Positions 12,246 to 22,700 of a DNA stretch of 64,000 nt are shown one piece after another. The stretch is from positions 28,312,827 to 28,376,826 of the forward strand of contig OY783196.1 of NCBI GenBank assembly GCA_963678675.1, in the 5' to 3' direction. The translations under genes and the position numbers were made by a program. The DNA is from Xiphydria camelus (lineage: Eukaryota; Arthropoda; Insecta; Hymenoptera; Xiphydriidae). The notes under the pieces were generated by a model. It saw nothing but the letters and a program-made list of their open reading frames with translations. It searched no databases and was not told the DNA's origin. The first letter of the stretch is position 1, and every line of letters begins with the position of its first letter.

Positions 12246-13284
12246 CCTATCTATATCTATAATTTTCGTAATAAGCACGAAAAAATACATGAGATAGGAT
12301 GATCGAGAGTTCAATTTTTCGCGAAAATTGAAATCTCTGAAATCGAACTCTCGACCACCCTATCCGATGTATTTTTTCACGCTGATTACGAAAATGGCAG
12401 ATATATTGACGATATGTCAAAGGAAATATAAGATATCGGTGATTTCATGTACCAGAAAATTACTTTTTTCACGGGAAATCATCGATATCTCGGTCTTCCT
12501 TTGAGATATCCTCAATATATCTATAATTTTCGTAATCAGCGCAAAAAAATGCATAAGATAGGATGGTCGAGAATTCGATTCTAGAGATTTCGATTTTTGG
12601 CAAAATCTTAAGGCATATGCCTTAGATTTTGTCAAAAATCGAAATCTCTGGAATCGAACTCTCGACCACCCTATCCGATGTATTTTTTCATGCAGATTCC
12701 GAAAATCATGGTTATCAGGTCCATATCTGAAAGGAAATGTGAGATATCAGCGATTTTATGTTCGGAAAAATGATTTTTCCATAAAAGAGTCATGGATATC
12801 TCGGTGTTCCTGTGAGATTTCCTCAATATATTGATGATTTTCGTAATCAGCGCGAAAAAATACACAAGATAGGGTGGTCGAGAGTTCGATTCCAGAGATT
12901 TCGATTTTTGTCAAAATCTCAAGCGTTGATTCCAAAAATCATGCACTCTTATTCAGGAAATCTTAAAGGATCATCGAGATATCAATGATTTTTTATGAAA
13001 AAAAAAAAAGTTCTCGTACATGAAATCGTTAATACTTGATATTTCCTTCGAGATATAGTCAATATATAGGAACATATATGTTAATAAGTGCATGATTTTT
13101 TGAATCAGCGCTTAAGATTTTGACAAAAATCGAAATCTCTGGAATCAGTAGAAATTCAAACCTTAGTACCGGTCAGTAGAAATACTGACGTATAGGCACG
13201 ATAGATGACGTGGAAATGCTCATTTACCTTAAATAGCCAAGAGGTTCAATTTAGGTACCGGTTCAATATAGGCAACTCTCCCCT
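12246..13284. mobile_element. Left-truncated copy of the 1.58 kb hairpin-unit element
   Basis: It contains three inverted-repeat units of about 310 bp, each with TCTCGACCACCCTATCCGAT followed by a TATTTTTTCAYGCWGATT core. The right end (GGTACCGGTTCAATATAGGC then ACTCTCCCCT, ending 13284) matches the right terminus of the complete element 53707-55286. The matching left terminus is absent, so the copy is truncated. Confidence 0.78.
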
Positions 13285-14825
13285 ACGTCACGTCACTTCG
13301 CCGGAAACGAAGTACATTTTTATATTTCTCGTTAACCTTTATATTTCGCAAATAATTCCCGAGAATTCACGCATGCTGGTTCCGTCATACGAGAACTTAA
13401 CGCCACGTCGGAGCTGTTAATTGGTGGCAAATTTACAGCGCTCCTTCGCGTGATGTCCACTCGCGAGGCAAGACGGACGCTCATCCTTGTCCCGGCACTT
13501 GAACGGGACAGGCGCTCGGATGCATGGAACGCGTGTCATTACCGTAGGTCGTTAAATTCCGGCATTTTGATGGTAATCGTGCGGTTGAATTTTTAAGCGG
13601 CTCTTTTTATATCGTCATCCCGCCCCCTAATTACGACCCCGGCTTCGTCGTGGGCCAATTTTTGTGCGACCTTCACCGACCGCTGCGACTCTTCGCCGAG
13701 AAATATTACACAAAATCCCTTCTTCCAGAGTGCAGCGATTTATCTTCAGTTATTTCGTTTCCACGTAAATTAATCGAAATGTCGCATCGCCGATAACGCC
13801 TCGCAGTGGGACGTCATCGATCACGTCATTCGTTCGTGGCTTCTCCAAACCTCCGTAATCGGCCAACGCTCGAGAGTCAAACAATCGAAAGCGTTCGACG
13901 AACGTCGCCGATCTTACGTCGCGCGGGCCGCGTACATGCTCTTCGTCTAGGCGAAGCGGTTCTAGTTGTGCACGCAGGCGGCATTGTTGAAATCGCGACA
14001 TTTTATCGCGTCGCGTCACGTAGACGAGACGAGGAAGACGTTTGGCGCGCAGAGGAGTCGCGATCCGCAAACGGTCGCGCGCCGCACGGAGGAAAGTTTA
14101 CGCGGTTATCATAAATCGGCGATCTGTATTCAAGGAGAATTCGTGCAGCCTAGGAGCTCGCCGCTCACGTTCTCGCGCGGTGGGCTCAGCGCGCGGAGTC
14201 CTTGTAACAGGTTACAAAACTCGAAATAGCGCGCGATGACGAGCGTCGGCGGCTGTATGTGTACATACGGGTATGCAAAATCGGTGTAATCGTTTTTAGG
14301 AGTTGTTTGTGTTTCTTTCCGCGCGAGGAAACAAAGCGTCGCGCCCGATAATTCGTCCGATCTTTGTCGACTCCTCCGTCGGTTCTCTCTTTTTCACTGT
14401 ACCCCGATACGTGTAATTTAATGATCGAATCCCCCCCCCCCCCCCCGTTGGAGGTAAAAGAGTTTTTACGTAAGTTGTTTTCCACATTTGCGCGCGCAGC
14501 CGCGACATTTAAGGTACAACTTTACTGAATTTCCGCGCTCGATTCGTCGTATTACCGCATTATGTAAATGTTTTTCATATAAGCGCGCGTACGCGACGCG
14601 CTTTCCCTCCGTGATTCATGACGCGTGTACCTGCACGGGTGCGCGGCAGGGTGGAAAGAGAGGTGCAATGCTTCTTCGGTAATTTTTCGAATCGGTAACA
14701 GATTTTCATACTGCCACTAAAAAATACAAGACGAATTTTCAGGACGCTCGTTGCATTGCCGACAAATTTTCTAAAAACAGTTCCGAAAAGGTCGCGCAAA
14801 ATCGTCAAAAAAAATTGAGACGTAC
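13285..14825. other. Gene-free stretch with a C homopolymer
   Basis: No supported exon. A run of 16 C lies at 14431-14446. Overlapping frames of about 100 codons at 13750-14114 on both strands show no domain. Confidence 0.4.
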
Positions 14826-14902
14826 TTGGCGAGTCCGTTGCTCCAGCTGAACATCTTCCTTATCCGCTCGCTCTGCGTCTCGTCCTTGACAGCGGGCCTC
14901 AT
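14826..14902 (-). CDS. Orphan coding exon, probable first coding exon of an unrecognised gene (partial)
   Basis: Read on the minus strand from the ATG at 14902, this gives MRPAVKDETQSERIRKMFSW, then about six more residues (SNGLAK), with strongly GC-biased third positions, and ends in a donor GCCAA|GTACGT (phase 2). The same frame stays coding-like for about 17 codons upstream of the ATG before a TGA, but no AG acceptor is available there. The real start may therefore be non-standard or the splice site may have been missed. No continuation exon was found toward position 1. I do not recognise the family. It is not a shadow of a plus-strand gene, because the bias is specific to this frame. Confidence 0.4.
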
Positions 14903-16125
14903 GATGAACCGGTCGGTCGAGTCGTCGAGCGATCCCACGAAATTTCCGAAAAATCACTGTCCCTTGCGCGCGCGTGTCCCACCGGCGGTGAACTCAGCGA
15001 ACACGCGACATGTTTCCCGAAGCGTGTTGCCACTCGAGCGTACGGGTACCGCGGGAACGACGACGTCACTGAAAGTGAAACGCACTTTGAGACCGGCCCG
15101 CTTTACCGGTTATGACGTCGGGACGCGGGCGAGAAAAAGTTCCCTCTTCTCGCGCGTAATCATCCCCCTCCGTGCGCGCGCGCGCGGAGACGCCCGGCCA
15201 TTTTGCGCGATCGTTCGCGTACGGATGCGGCGCGGCCCGATATTACGTATCCGATTCCGGATCGAGATCGATCGTCGGTGTCCTCGCGTCTGCGATCGGC
15301 GAAGCGGTCGAGTTGATTTTTACTGCGGACGGACTATAATGATAATCCGTGTCGTCGTCGTTCGATTTACTCGTAAATTCAGGTATACGCGCACCCGTAC
15401 GTCGCGACGCGGACGCGACTGTTATCGAAATCTGTTGACGTCGCGAGAGAGACATAACAAGTTCTTTCCCGAGCATTAATTGTCGATGGAAATATTTGAA
15501 AGTCGTTTTTCGGCGATTCCCGGTTATCGCTACGTCATTGAACCGACGGTGGTTCGCGCCAGGACCTTCCGGGATGGTGGGAACGTGTTGTTCGAGAAAT
15601 TGGTGAACGCATTCCTCGAGGCGAAAGGGAGGACTGCGCGGCTAATGCCCGTACAGGTGTATCTGTTCGAGCTACGATATCTCGCTCTATAGCGTCGTTG
15701 GAACGCGGCTGGTCGTCGGAATTATCGACGCGAGATCCTGTACTGCGTCAGAGAGATTTTTTAACGACGCGGAGAACGTCGGTCCGCTCGGTGAGCGAGA
15801 GAGACGCCGAGGAAACTCTGGTTGTTTTCCCGAGTTGCCGTGTGGGAGACAGTTACTACTTTCTTGCAGATGCTAAGGAGACTTTTACTACTTCCACGCG
15901 CGGTAGTATGCGCGGGCCGTTACTACTTTGTCGCGCGGAAGCAGTGGCCCACAGTGTTGCGCGTCGTAGTAGGAAAGTATATGATAGTAACGGGTCGTCC
16001 GTGAACGGAGCGATCGCGGCGCGTGGTCGCGAATAGTCGTGCGATCGACGAGCACGCCTCCTGGCTTTTCTCTGTGTACACGAGGAATGAAGATGTGTAC
16101 GGATATGGAGTAAATTTAAGTCGAT
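14903..16125. other. CpG-rich gene-free stretch, possible promoter of the 14826 exon
   Basis: Very CpG-rich with alternating CG near 15172-15186. The plus-strand frame 14826-15479 is judged a composition artefact. If the exon at 14826-14902 is a first coding exon, its promoter would lie here. No TATA-like or initiator signal could be assigned with confidence. Confidence 0.35.
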
Positions 16126-16175
16126 TCATTGGCCCCTCGCGGTCGTGGCGGATAACGGTAACGACGGGCCAATGA
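16126..16175. repeat. Short GC-rich hairpin, TTGGCCCCTCG type, copy 2
   Basis: TCATTGGCCC at the left pairs with GGGCCAATGA at the right around a loop of about 30 bases. The left arm continues as CTCG like the hairpin at 10334-10382. Confidence 0.5.
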
Positions 16176-17377
16176 AGCGAGTCGAACGCCTTCGTTCCCT
16201 ATAATTTCTAATCCGGGTTTCATTTGCAAAATCATTCATCTCGCACTCACGTCACCTTACGTTTCCTTTTCTCCTCGATTAGTACAACTCGTATATTCCC
16301 AATAGAATGATATATAAACTTCATCGATCCTACACAGACGTTTACACCATTTTTGACTCAACCGTCAACTCGGAGCCGTGCCGATTCTTTGGACTCTCCT
16401 AGAGAAGGAGATAAAACTCCGAGCAACACGCTGATTCTCCACCTTTATGACAAAAAGTCTCATCAACGCGTATAAATCCAATAACAATGAGATAGACTAA
16501 AATCGGTATCGACATCCACGGGGTGCGTGACGCGTGCAAAAATATCGCCACCTCATTTCTTTCTCTCTCTCTCTCGAAGCACAGGAGGACAAGCTCGACG
16601 ACCCGCGAGGACACCATTCGAACTTAGCGAAAAGAAGACGATTTCCCCGCGGTCTCGATCGACGAATACGTATATCGCCATGCACCAGCCAGACGCGCTC
16701 GCGCGCGCGTCGCGCCGCCACGGACTCTCGAGGTATAACGGGCGAATATTTCGATTGTTTATTTACTAACGGGGAGAGGACACCGGAAAACGGTCGAACG
16801 CGGAACGACCGAACCGACTGAAAGTGATTCCTGCACTGAGGTAGCGCGCGCGCGCGCGCGCAGCTACCGCGGACGTTCACACGCACAGCAGCGAGCAGTC
16901 GAGCTCCTCTCGTTCGTATGTGCACGTGAGGATCGAGCGAGTGAGCGTGGCATGCGCCGCTACACTCGCCGTTCGCCGACGCGCCGCTGGCTGCACGGTG
17001 GAAGAAATCCCCACGCTCTCTCGCGGCGAGCGGAATGGACGCGCGCGTGCGCGTTCCTGCTTTCTTCCTTAGGAAAGATACACCGCGCTCTCTGTACGTG
17101 TGCGCCGCCAGCCAACGGGGTCGTAGAAGAGCGCCGCGCGTTCCTCCGTGTTCGTCTGGCGCGGACAAACGAAAGTCTTGCAGCTACGATGCTCTTCTCG
17201 CGAGGCCCTCTTACGCCTTTGTTTCTCGCTGCTCGCGGTGGATTCTCAAGGATGCGCTCTCCGACCTCGACGCGATGTGCGAGGAGGCGGAAGATGCGCG
17301 GGAGATCGGGAAGTTCGCGTCGACTCGACTCTCGCGTACTGCACGAAGTTTTCGCGCGCGTGAGAAATTGCACCGAG
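16176..17377. other. CpG-rich gene-free stretch
   Basis: Several frames of 100-220 codons overlap on both strands in very GC-rich DNA (alternating CG near 16843-16862). None shows a domain or a consistent splice structure, so they are treated as artefacts. Confidence 0.4.
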
Positions 17378-17613
17378 AAAAATAAGCTGGTCGATCTGAC
17401 CAAAATCTGATCGGGAGATCATAAGCAAACCGTTTGGTGAAATATGGCTCCTCCATCTGTTCGATTAGGCTGACCATTTTCTGGTTAAAATAACTAGACG
17501 TGCAGTTGGAATAACTAAATATTTGGTACAATTTACTAGTATTTCGGTTAGAATAACTAGACTCGTCTAACCAGACGCGTCTTGTCATTTTAACCGTTAT
17601 TTTTCTCAGTGTG
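17378..17613. mobile_element. MITE-like element with CCGAGAAAAATAA ends, copy 1
   Basis: The left end CACCGAGAAAAATAA is inverted at the right as TTATTTTTCTCAGTG. The interior repeats 'ataactaga' and 'gaccattttctggttaaaat' type segments. A related copy lies at 36386-36648. Confidence 0.65.
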
Positions 17614-19262
17614 CGAATTACGACGTTGAGGTGACCTTTTTTTATTCCGACAGCTAGAAAAACTCGTATAACAGATTTTACCAGAGGTTTTTACCAGTGA
17701 AATTTGCCGTAGGTATACATCGTTAACCGATTAAAGATATTTTTTGTCCGGTAGTCCTTTCTTTCCATCCCCAGCAATGATTTAAGCTCCGCTCAAACAA
17801 GTCGGACTAAATATGTTCTGCTATCGGAATAGTTGCCTTACGGGAGGAGTTTGAAATTTGCAGGAGATCGTATCGCACCGCATGATGATTCGAAAATAGG
17901 TACACGCGCGCGCGCGGTGTCGCTGAGGTGTACCCATGTGTACAGCCAGACTTCGTTCCGACACGGTAGAGCGCACGTGGGTCACTCGGATACGAAACGA
18001 TGAAGTTTTTATCGCCTCGTCGATTACCGCGCGGACAATGCGACGAAATCTCGTGGACGCGACCCGAATTGAAATCACCGGTCACGTCTGCGCAGTGCAA
18101 AGCAGCCCGAAGGACCGTGATGATCCCGGGTAACCTGCGATGCAATCGCAACGGTCGTACGCGCTTCCAAGACAGCAACTTGCTCACAGGAGTCGTCGCT
18201 ATTCCGCGCTTCGCTCTCGAGGAATCAGCAATTTCGGGGCGAGAGTTTCTTCTCGATATTTTCAGGAGACGATTGAAAGTCATTCTTTCGACTACAAATC
18301 CCCTCCGCAAAATCGCACTCTTTCAAAGTCGGCGGACCGTGAGTACTTTTTATCCATTCGCCACTCCGCATTTTTCGAAACGCATTACGTCGCGTGCAAA
18401 GTAAATTGTTATCGCGCGAGGATCTCTTTTTCATCGAAACCACTTCTACGCGCGCGTCGTACACACGTCGCACGAGCCGGAAAGCGCATCCCCGTGGATA
18501 CTTGCAAATTAACCTTCGCCACGTCTGTTCTCGGCGACGCATCGACTCGCTCGTTCGATCCGTAACCGCGTCATTAATCGAGCGCCATTTATGCATTCGT
18601 TCGTTAATTATACGATTTATTGTCTCAACCTTAACCTACGCGATATCACATGAATAATTGAACGTCAGTCGCATCCTTCGGATGGGAACAATTAATACCT
18701 ACGTTGACAATTTGAGGAACGATGCTACTCCTTCCATAATACTCTGTATCTAAGTATAGAAAAACGCTACGCATATATAAAAATCTGATTAGTTTAGCCA
18801 GAGACTCGACACAGTCTCGATGTCGAGAACTAAAGCGAATAGTTCTTTTTCACCCGATCTAATAAATTAACTATCCTTACCGACGAATCAATCGTCACCC
18901 ATCGCGATCGCACATCCGAGATAAATACACCGTGTCGCTAATAACCAAAAATTTCGCTGTCGTGACAGAAACATCATCCGTGGCGGCAAAACATACGTTC
19001 GATAATGGCAAATATAAATACAATCACGGGGTGAAATTCTTTTCAGTTGAAACATTTGCTGTCCAGGCAAATATTTTTTTTGCTGCCACACATAATATTC
19101 TCGTCATCATGGCGAGACGATTCTCAGCGAAACCTAATTTTGTCAAAACTACAAAATGATTTTTTCCCGTCTATAATAAATACTTCAACCGCGAGTATCA
19201 GTCGTACTTTTGATCTTGCAAACACGAACGTTCGTCCGCACGCGCGCACATCACACCAGCGC
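17614..19262. other. Gene-free stretch
   Basis: Mixed composition. Overlapping frames at 17807-18657 on both strands carry no recognisable domain. No repeat boundaries were found. Confidence 0.35.
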
Positions 19263-19431
19263 TCAAAAAAATTTGGCCACAACTAGAAAATTCTAGTAAT
19301 TGCAGTGATAATTTTCTTCGCAATAGCAAGAATTCTTGCTACGCTAGCAATATTTTTCTAGTTGTCACCAAATAATGTCTGAGGCAGCCAGAAATATAGC
19401 TGGATTAGCTAAATATTTTTTTTTCAGTCAG
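19263..19431. repeat. Dispersed repeat (ATTTGGCCACAACTAG type), copy 1
   Basis: Shares over about 160 bp with 63687-63838: an AATTTGGCCACAACTAGAAA start, CTTCGCAATAGCAAG, TGCTACGCTAGCAATATTT, and an ATATAGCTGGATTAGCTAAA tract before TTTTTCAGT. The centre is partly palindromic (CTAGAAAATTCTAG). Non-coding. Confidence 0.72.
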
Positions 19432-19727
19432 AGAGCATCCATACGCGCGCCGTTGATCGGTTCGTCGATTTGTCGCGTTAAAAGATAACCGAGATGCGGC
19501 CTCGCGGACCGTTTCAAGGTTCCCGAAAACGTCCTACGTGCGCTCGAAGGGATCGCCGCGCGGCGAGCAATCAATATTATCCTAGATATATCCGTTCTAA
19601 TCGCGTCCGTGATTCGCGAACGGGTCGCGCGCGTCGATAGATATCTGCATCGAGTCACCGTGACTCGCGCGCCAACGACGACGCCAGTCGCGTTCACCGG
19701 CTCGGAGAAAAACTCGCAGTCCTCCCT

Positions 19728-22700
19728 TCACTGATTTTTCACAAAGCCCCAGAGCCGGACCCGCGAGAGCCCGCCGTCCGGAGCCATGGTGATCTTGACG
19801 TGACTAACCGGGCCGTGCCAGGCCAAGTCGTTGTCGATGTAGTTGTGCTTCTTATCGGGCGACAGCTGCAGAGAATAGAACAGAATAGAATAGCATTTAT
19901 CGAGCTCTAGGGCATGCCCTCTAAGAGCTGACGAGGAGAGATGCAAAAGTCATATAAATAAAATAAAATAATAATAATGAGGTTGCAAGATCGATAATAA
20001 TAAACAGTAATGATAAAGTAACCGGAACAATTATAATACTAAAGAAGATGATGATGGAGGGAACGGTAATAATGATGATGATAATGATTGACGTCGATAA
20101 AGATATAAAGTAATAAAGTAGCGTGAACAATAATAGTAATAAAGAATAATAATAATAAAGAATAGTAATAAGGTAACGAGAACAATATTAATAATGAAGA
20201 AAATGATGATGAGGAGAGAATAGGAAGGGTTTCTCTCAAAAACAACATTTGTCAAAAACGCCAATCCATGTAGTATTGGTAATAAGGCCTACTCTTTCGT
20301 TGTATCTACTTAGCCGTGTAGTGGTGCCTACTTTTTCATTATATTATATTATAATGAAAGAGTAGGCACCACTACACGGCTAGATACAACGAAAGAGTAG
20401 GCATTATTACCAATACTACAGGGATTGGCGTTTTTGATAAATGTTGTTTTTGAAAGAAACCCTTGATATATCATCGGAGAACTCGATACGTCGTGCGTGA
20501 TTCGGGCCTTCGAGCGACAAGCTGGCGAGACAAACCTTCTTCGGAGACATGATGGTCTTCCACGTGCGACCTTCCAGGCTCTCCCCGGGACGCGCGTACA
20601 CTCCCTCGATTTTTACGTTGTCCGGGAAGTTACCCTTGAAGTACTTCGTGTCGACCTGAATGTGATGGATCTCCCCGATGTGGCCGAGCTTGAACATCGC
20701 CCACTCGCTGCCGGGAACCTGTCGGCGATAAACGAGCGGACGTTGACCCTCTTCGTCGGTCGTTCCAATGCTTTCACGCGTGTTTTAACACTAGAACTAC
20801 CGCAACCGGTCAATCTGACCGGTGTCTTATTCAGAGTTCCATTCAACCTCAATTATTTCGCAACCCGTGAGGTTTTTGTCAAAATTGGTACAATACTTTT
20901 TTGTAGAGCACATTTCGGTCTACAAGAAAGTTCTGTAGCAGTGTGGACGAAAAATCCACGGATAACGAGATAATCACCCGCCAAAACGACCGTCTTACAA
21001 AGCGCGACGATTCGGTAGTTCTAGTGTTAAACTACAGGAAGCGCCATCGGCGGGGGTTCACCGACCTGGAGGATCCCCGAGTCGTCCGCCTCCAGGACCG
21101 GCGGTCTGTCGAGTCGCCTCGCCGTTTCCCATCCGTCGCCCATGTTGATACCGGACCCCTGCCTGATCAGGTTCCTGGGGTGGCCGTAGTGAGCGTCGCT
21201 GTAGCCCACGCACACGCCGCCGTTTTCGCTGGCGATCAGGTCGATCGGCTCCTCGCGATCGATCGTGTTCCAGACCGGGGCGGCCAGTCCGTAGACGCGC
21301 AGTCTGGCCACGCCGCCGTCCGGGAAGATGTTCAGCCGTAGGTGCGTCCAGGTATCGTCGGAGGTGACCTCGAAGTAATTCCGTCGGGACGCTTCGTATC
21401 CCGCGCCCAGTTTGGTCATGGGGACGAGGGTTTTCCATTTCTGCGAATCGGATGGACGAGAGGCGATGGGGGGGGGGGGGGTTGTGGATTTTTTTTTTAT
21501 AAATTACCACGCGAACGGCTCAAAGGTGAAATCTCGAACTCACCTCCGTCTTCAGGAGCGACACCTGGGCGATGCCGTCCTTGCCGGCCTCCGTGCCGAT
21601 TTTGCCGTCGCGCTTCGGAAATTTACTCGCCTCTGTAATCGTACAACGAAGAAGATCGGATTTGTCATTTTTCATAACTTTCTCATACGTTTTAAGGTGT
21701 CTCGAGCGTTATACTAAAAATAGTGAGAAATGCTTGGAAATGATTGCATTCGGTAGATTGAAGTAAGAAAGAAATTCAGTTAAATTTTCAAGTCTCTTAA
21801 GAAGCTCGTTGCAAAGATTTTTGAATAACAAAATAACACGTGTTCTTATGGGTTACAACCAACAAACCGCGATATTTCTGAGAAAAATAGTGAAAAAATT
21901 CCGAAACTTTTTGAACAGCAAGTTTAATGAACTAAAATCATCTGTACCGATTTTCACGTTCATTAAGAAGCCCGTTATTTTTTTATTAATTGTTCTTTAT
22001 AAATATAACCTTTGATAAGCCAATGTGGCTGCGTTGCATGACGTACAGGTGCATGACCAGGTGTTTTGGGCTCCATTTTTGAACTGACAGATGCACACAT
22101 ACTACTGTACGTCAAACGTCGTTGCCACGTCGCACGAAGAACATGTCTACTTTAGAGTGTTACTGTACTTCAGCGGACTAACTTTTAGCAGGGAAAAAGC
22201 TCCTGTACCGCTCGAGAAACCTTAAGCATTTTATCGCAATTTCGCTCCAAAGTTCTCGTGGCTAACTCGAGATTACGTATAAGCGTTGACGATTCCCGTG
22301 ACGTGCTGTCAATTTCGACGCGCGTTATATTACACGTACCTTCGGCGCTCAAACGAGCCGCCTGGATGGAGAACCTCGGCGCGTAGTTCCCGGTAAAGTG
22401 GGCGGTGTCCACGCAAACGCCTTTGACGATCGACGGTCGACCCAGAGCGACGATGGTCCAGTCGTGGCCGCTGCACCTCTTCCTCCTGGTCTCCCAGCCG
22501 TCCATCCACTTTCCGCATTCCGTGAACAGGCCTTCCTTCCATACCGGTTCTTCGTCCTGAAACGTGCGCGACGCGCGATAGAGGCGGACAGCGGGCTCGA
22601 CCGAGCGGAGGAGATAATAATTCGTAACAAGTTCTACGAGATGATTTTTTTGCTTCTACAATCGTTCTTTATTACACAGCAGCAGTCCGACGAGATATAC

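Noticed and set aside
16497..17410. Frames of 150-223 codons on both strands
   Set aside because: Low stop frequency is explained by GC content; sequences are Arg/Ser/Ala-rich without structure.
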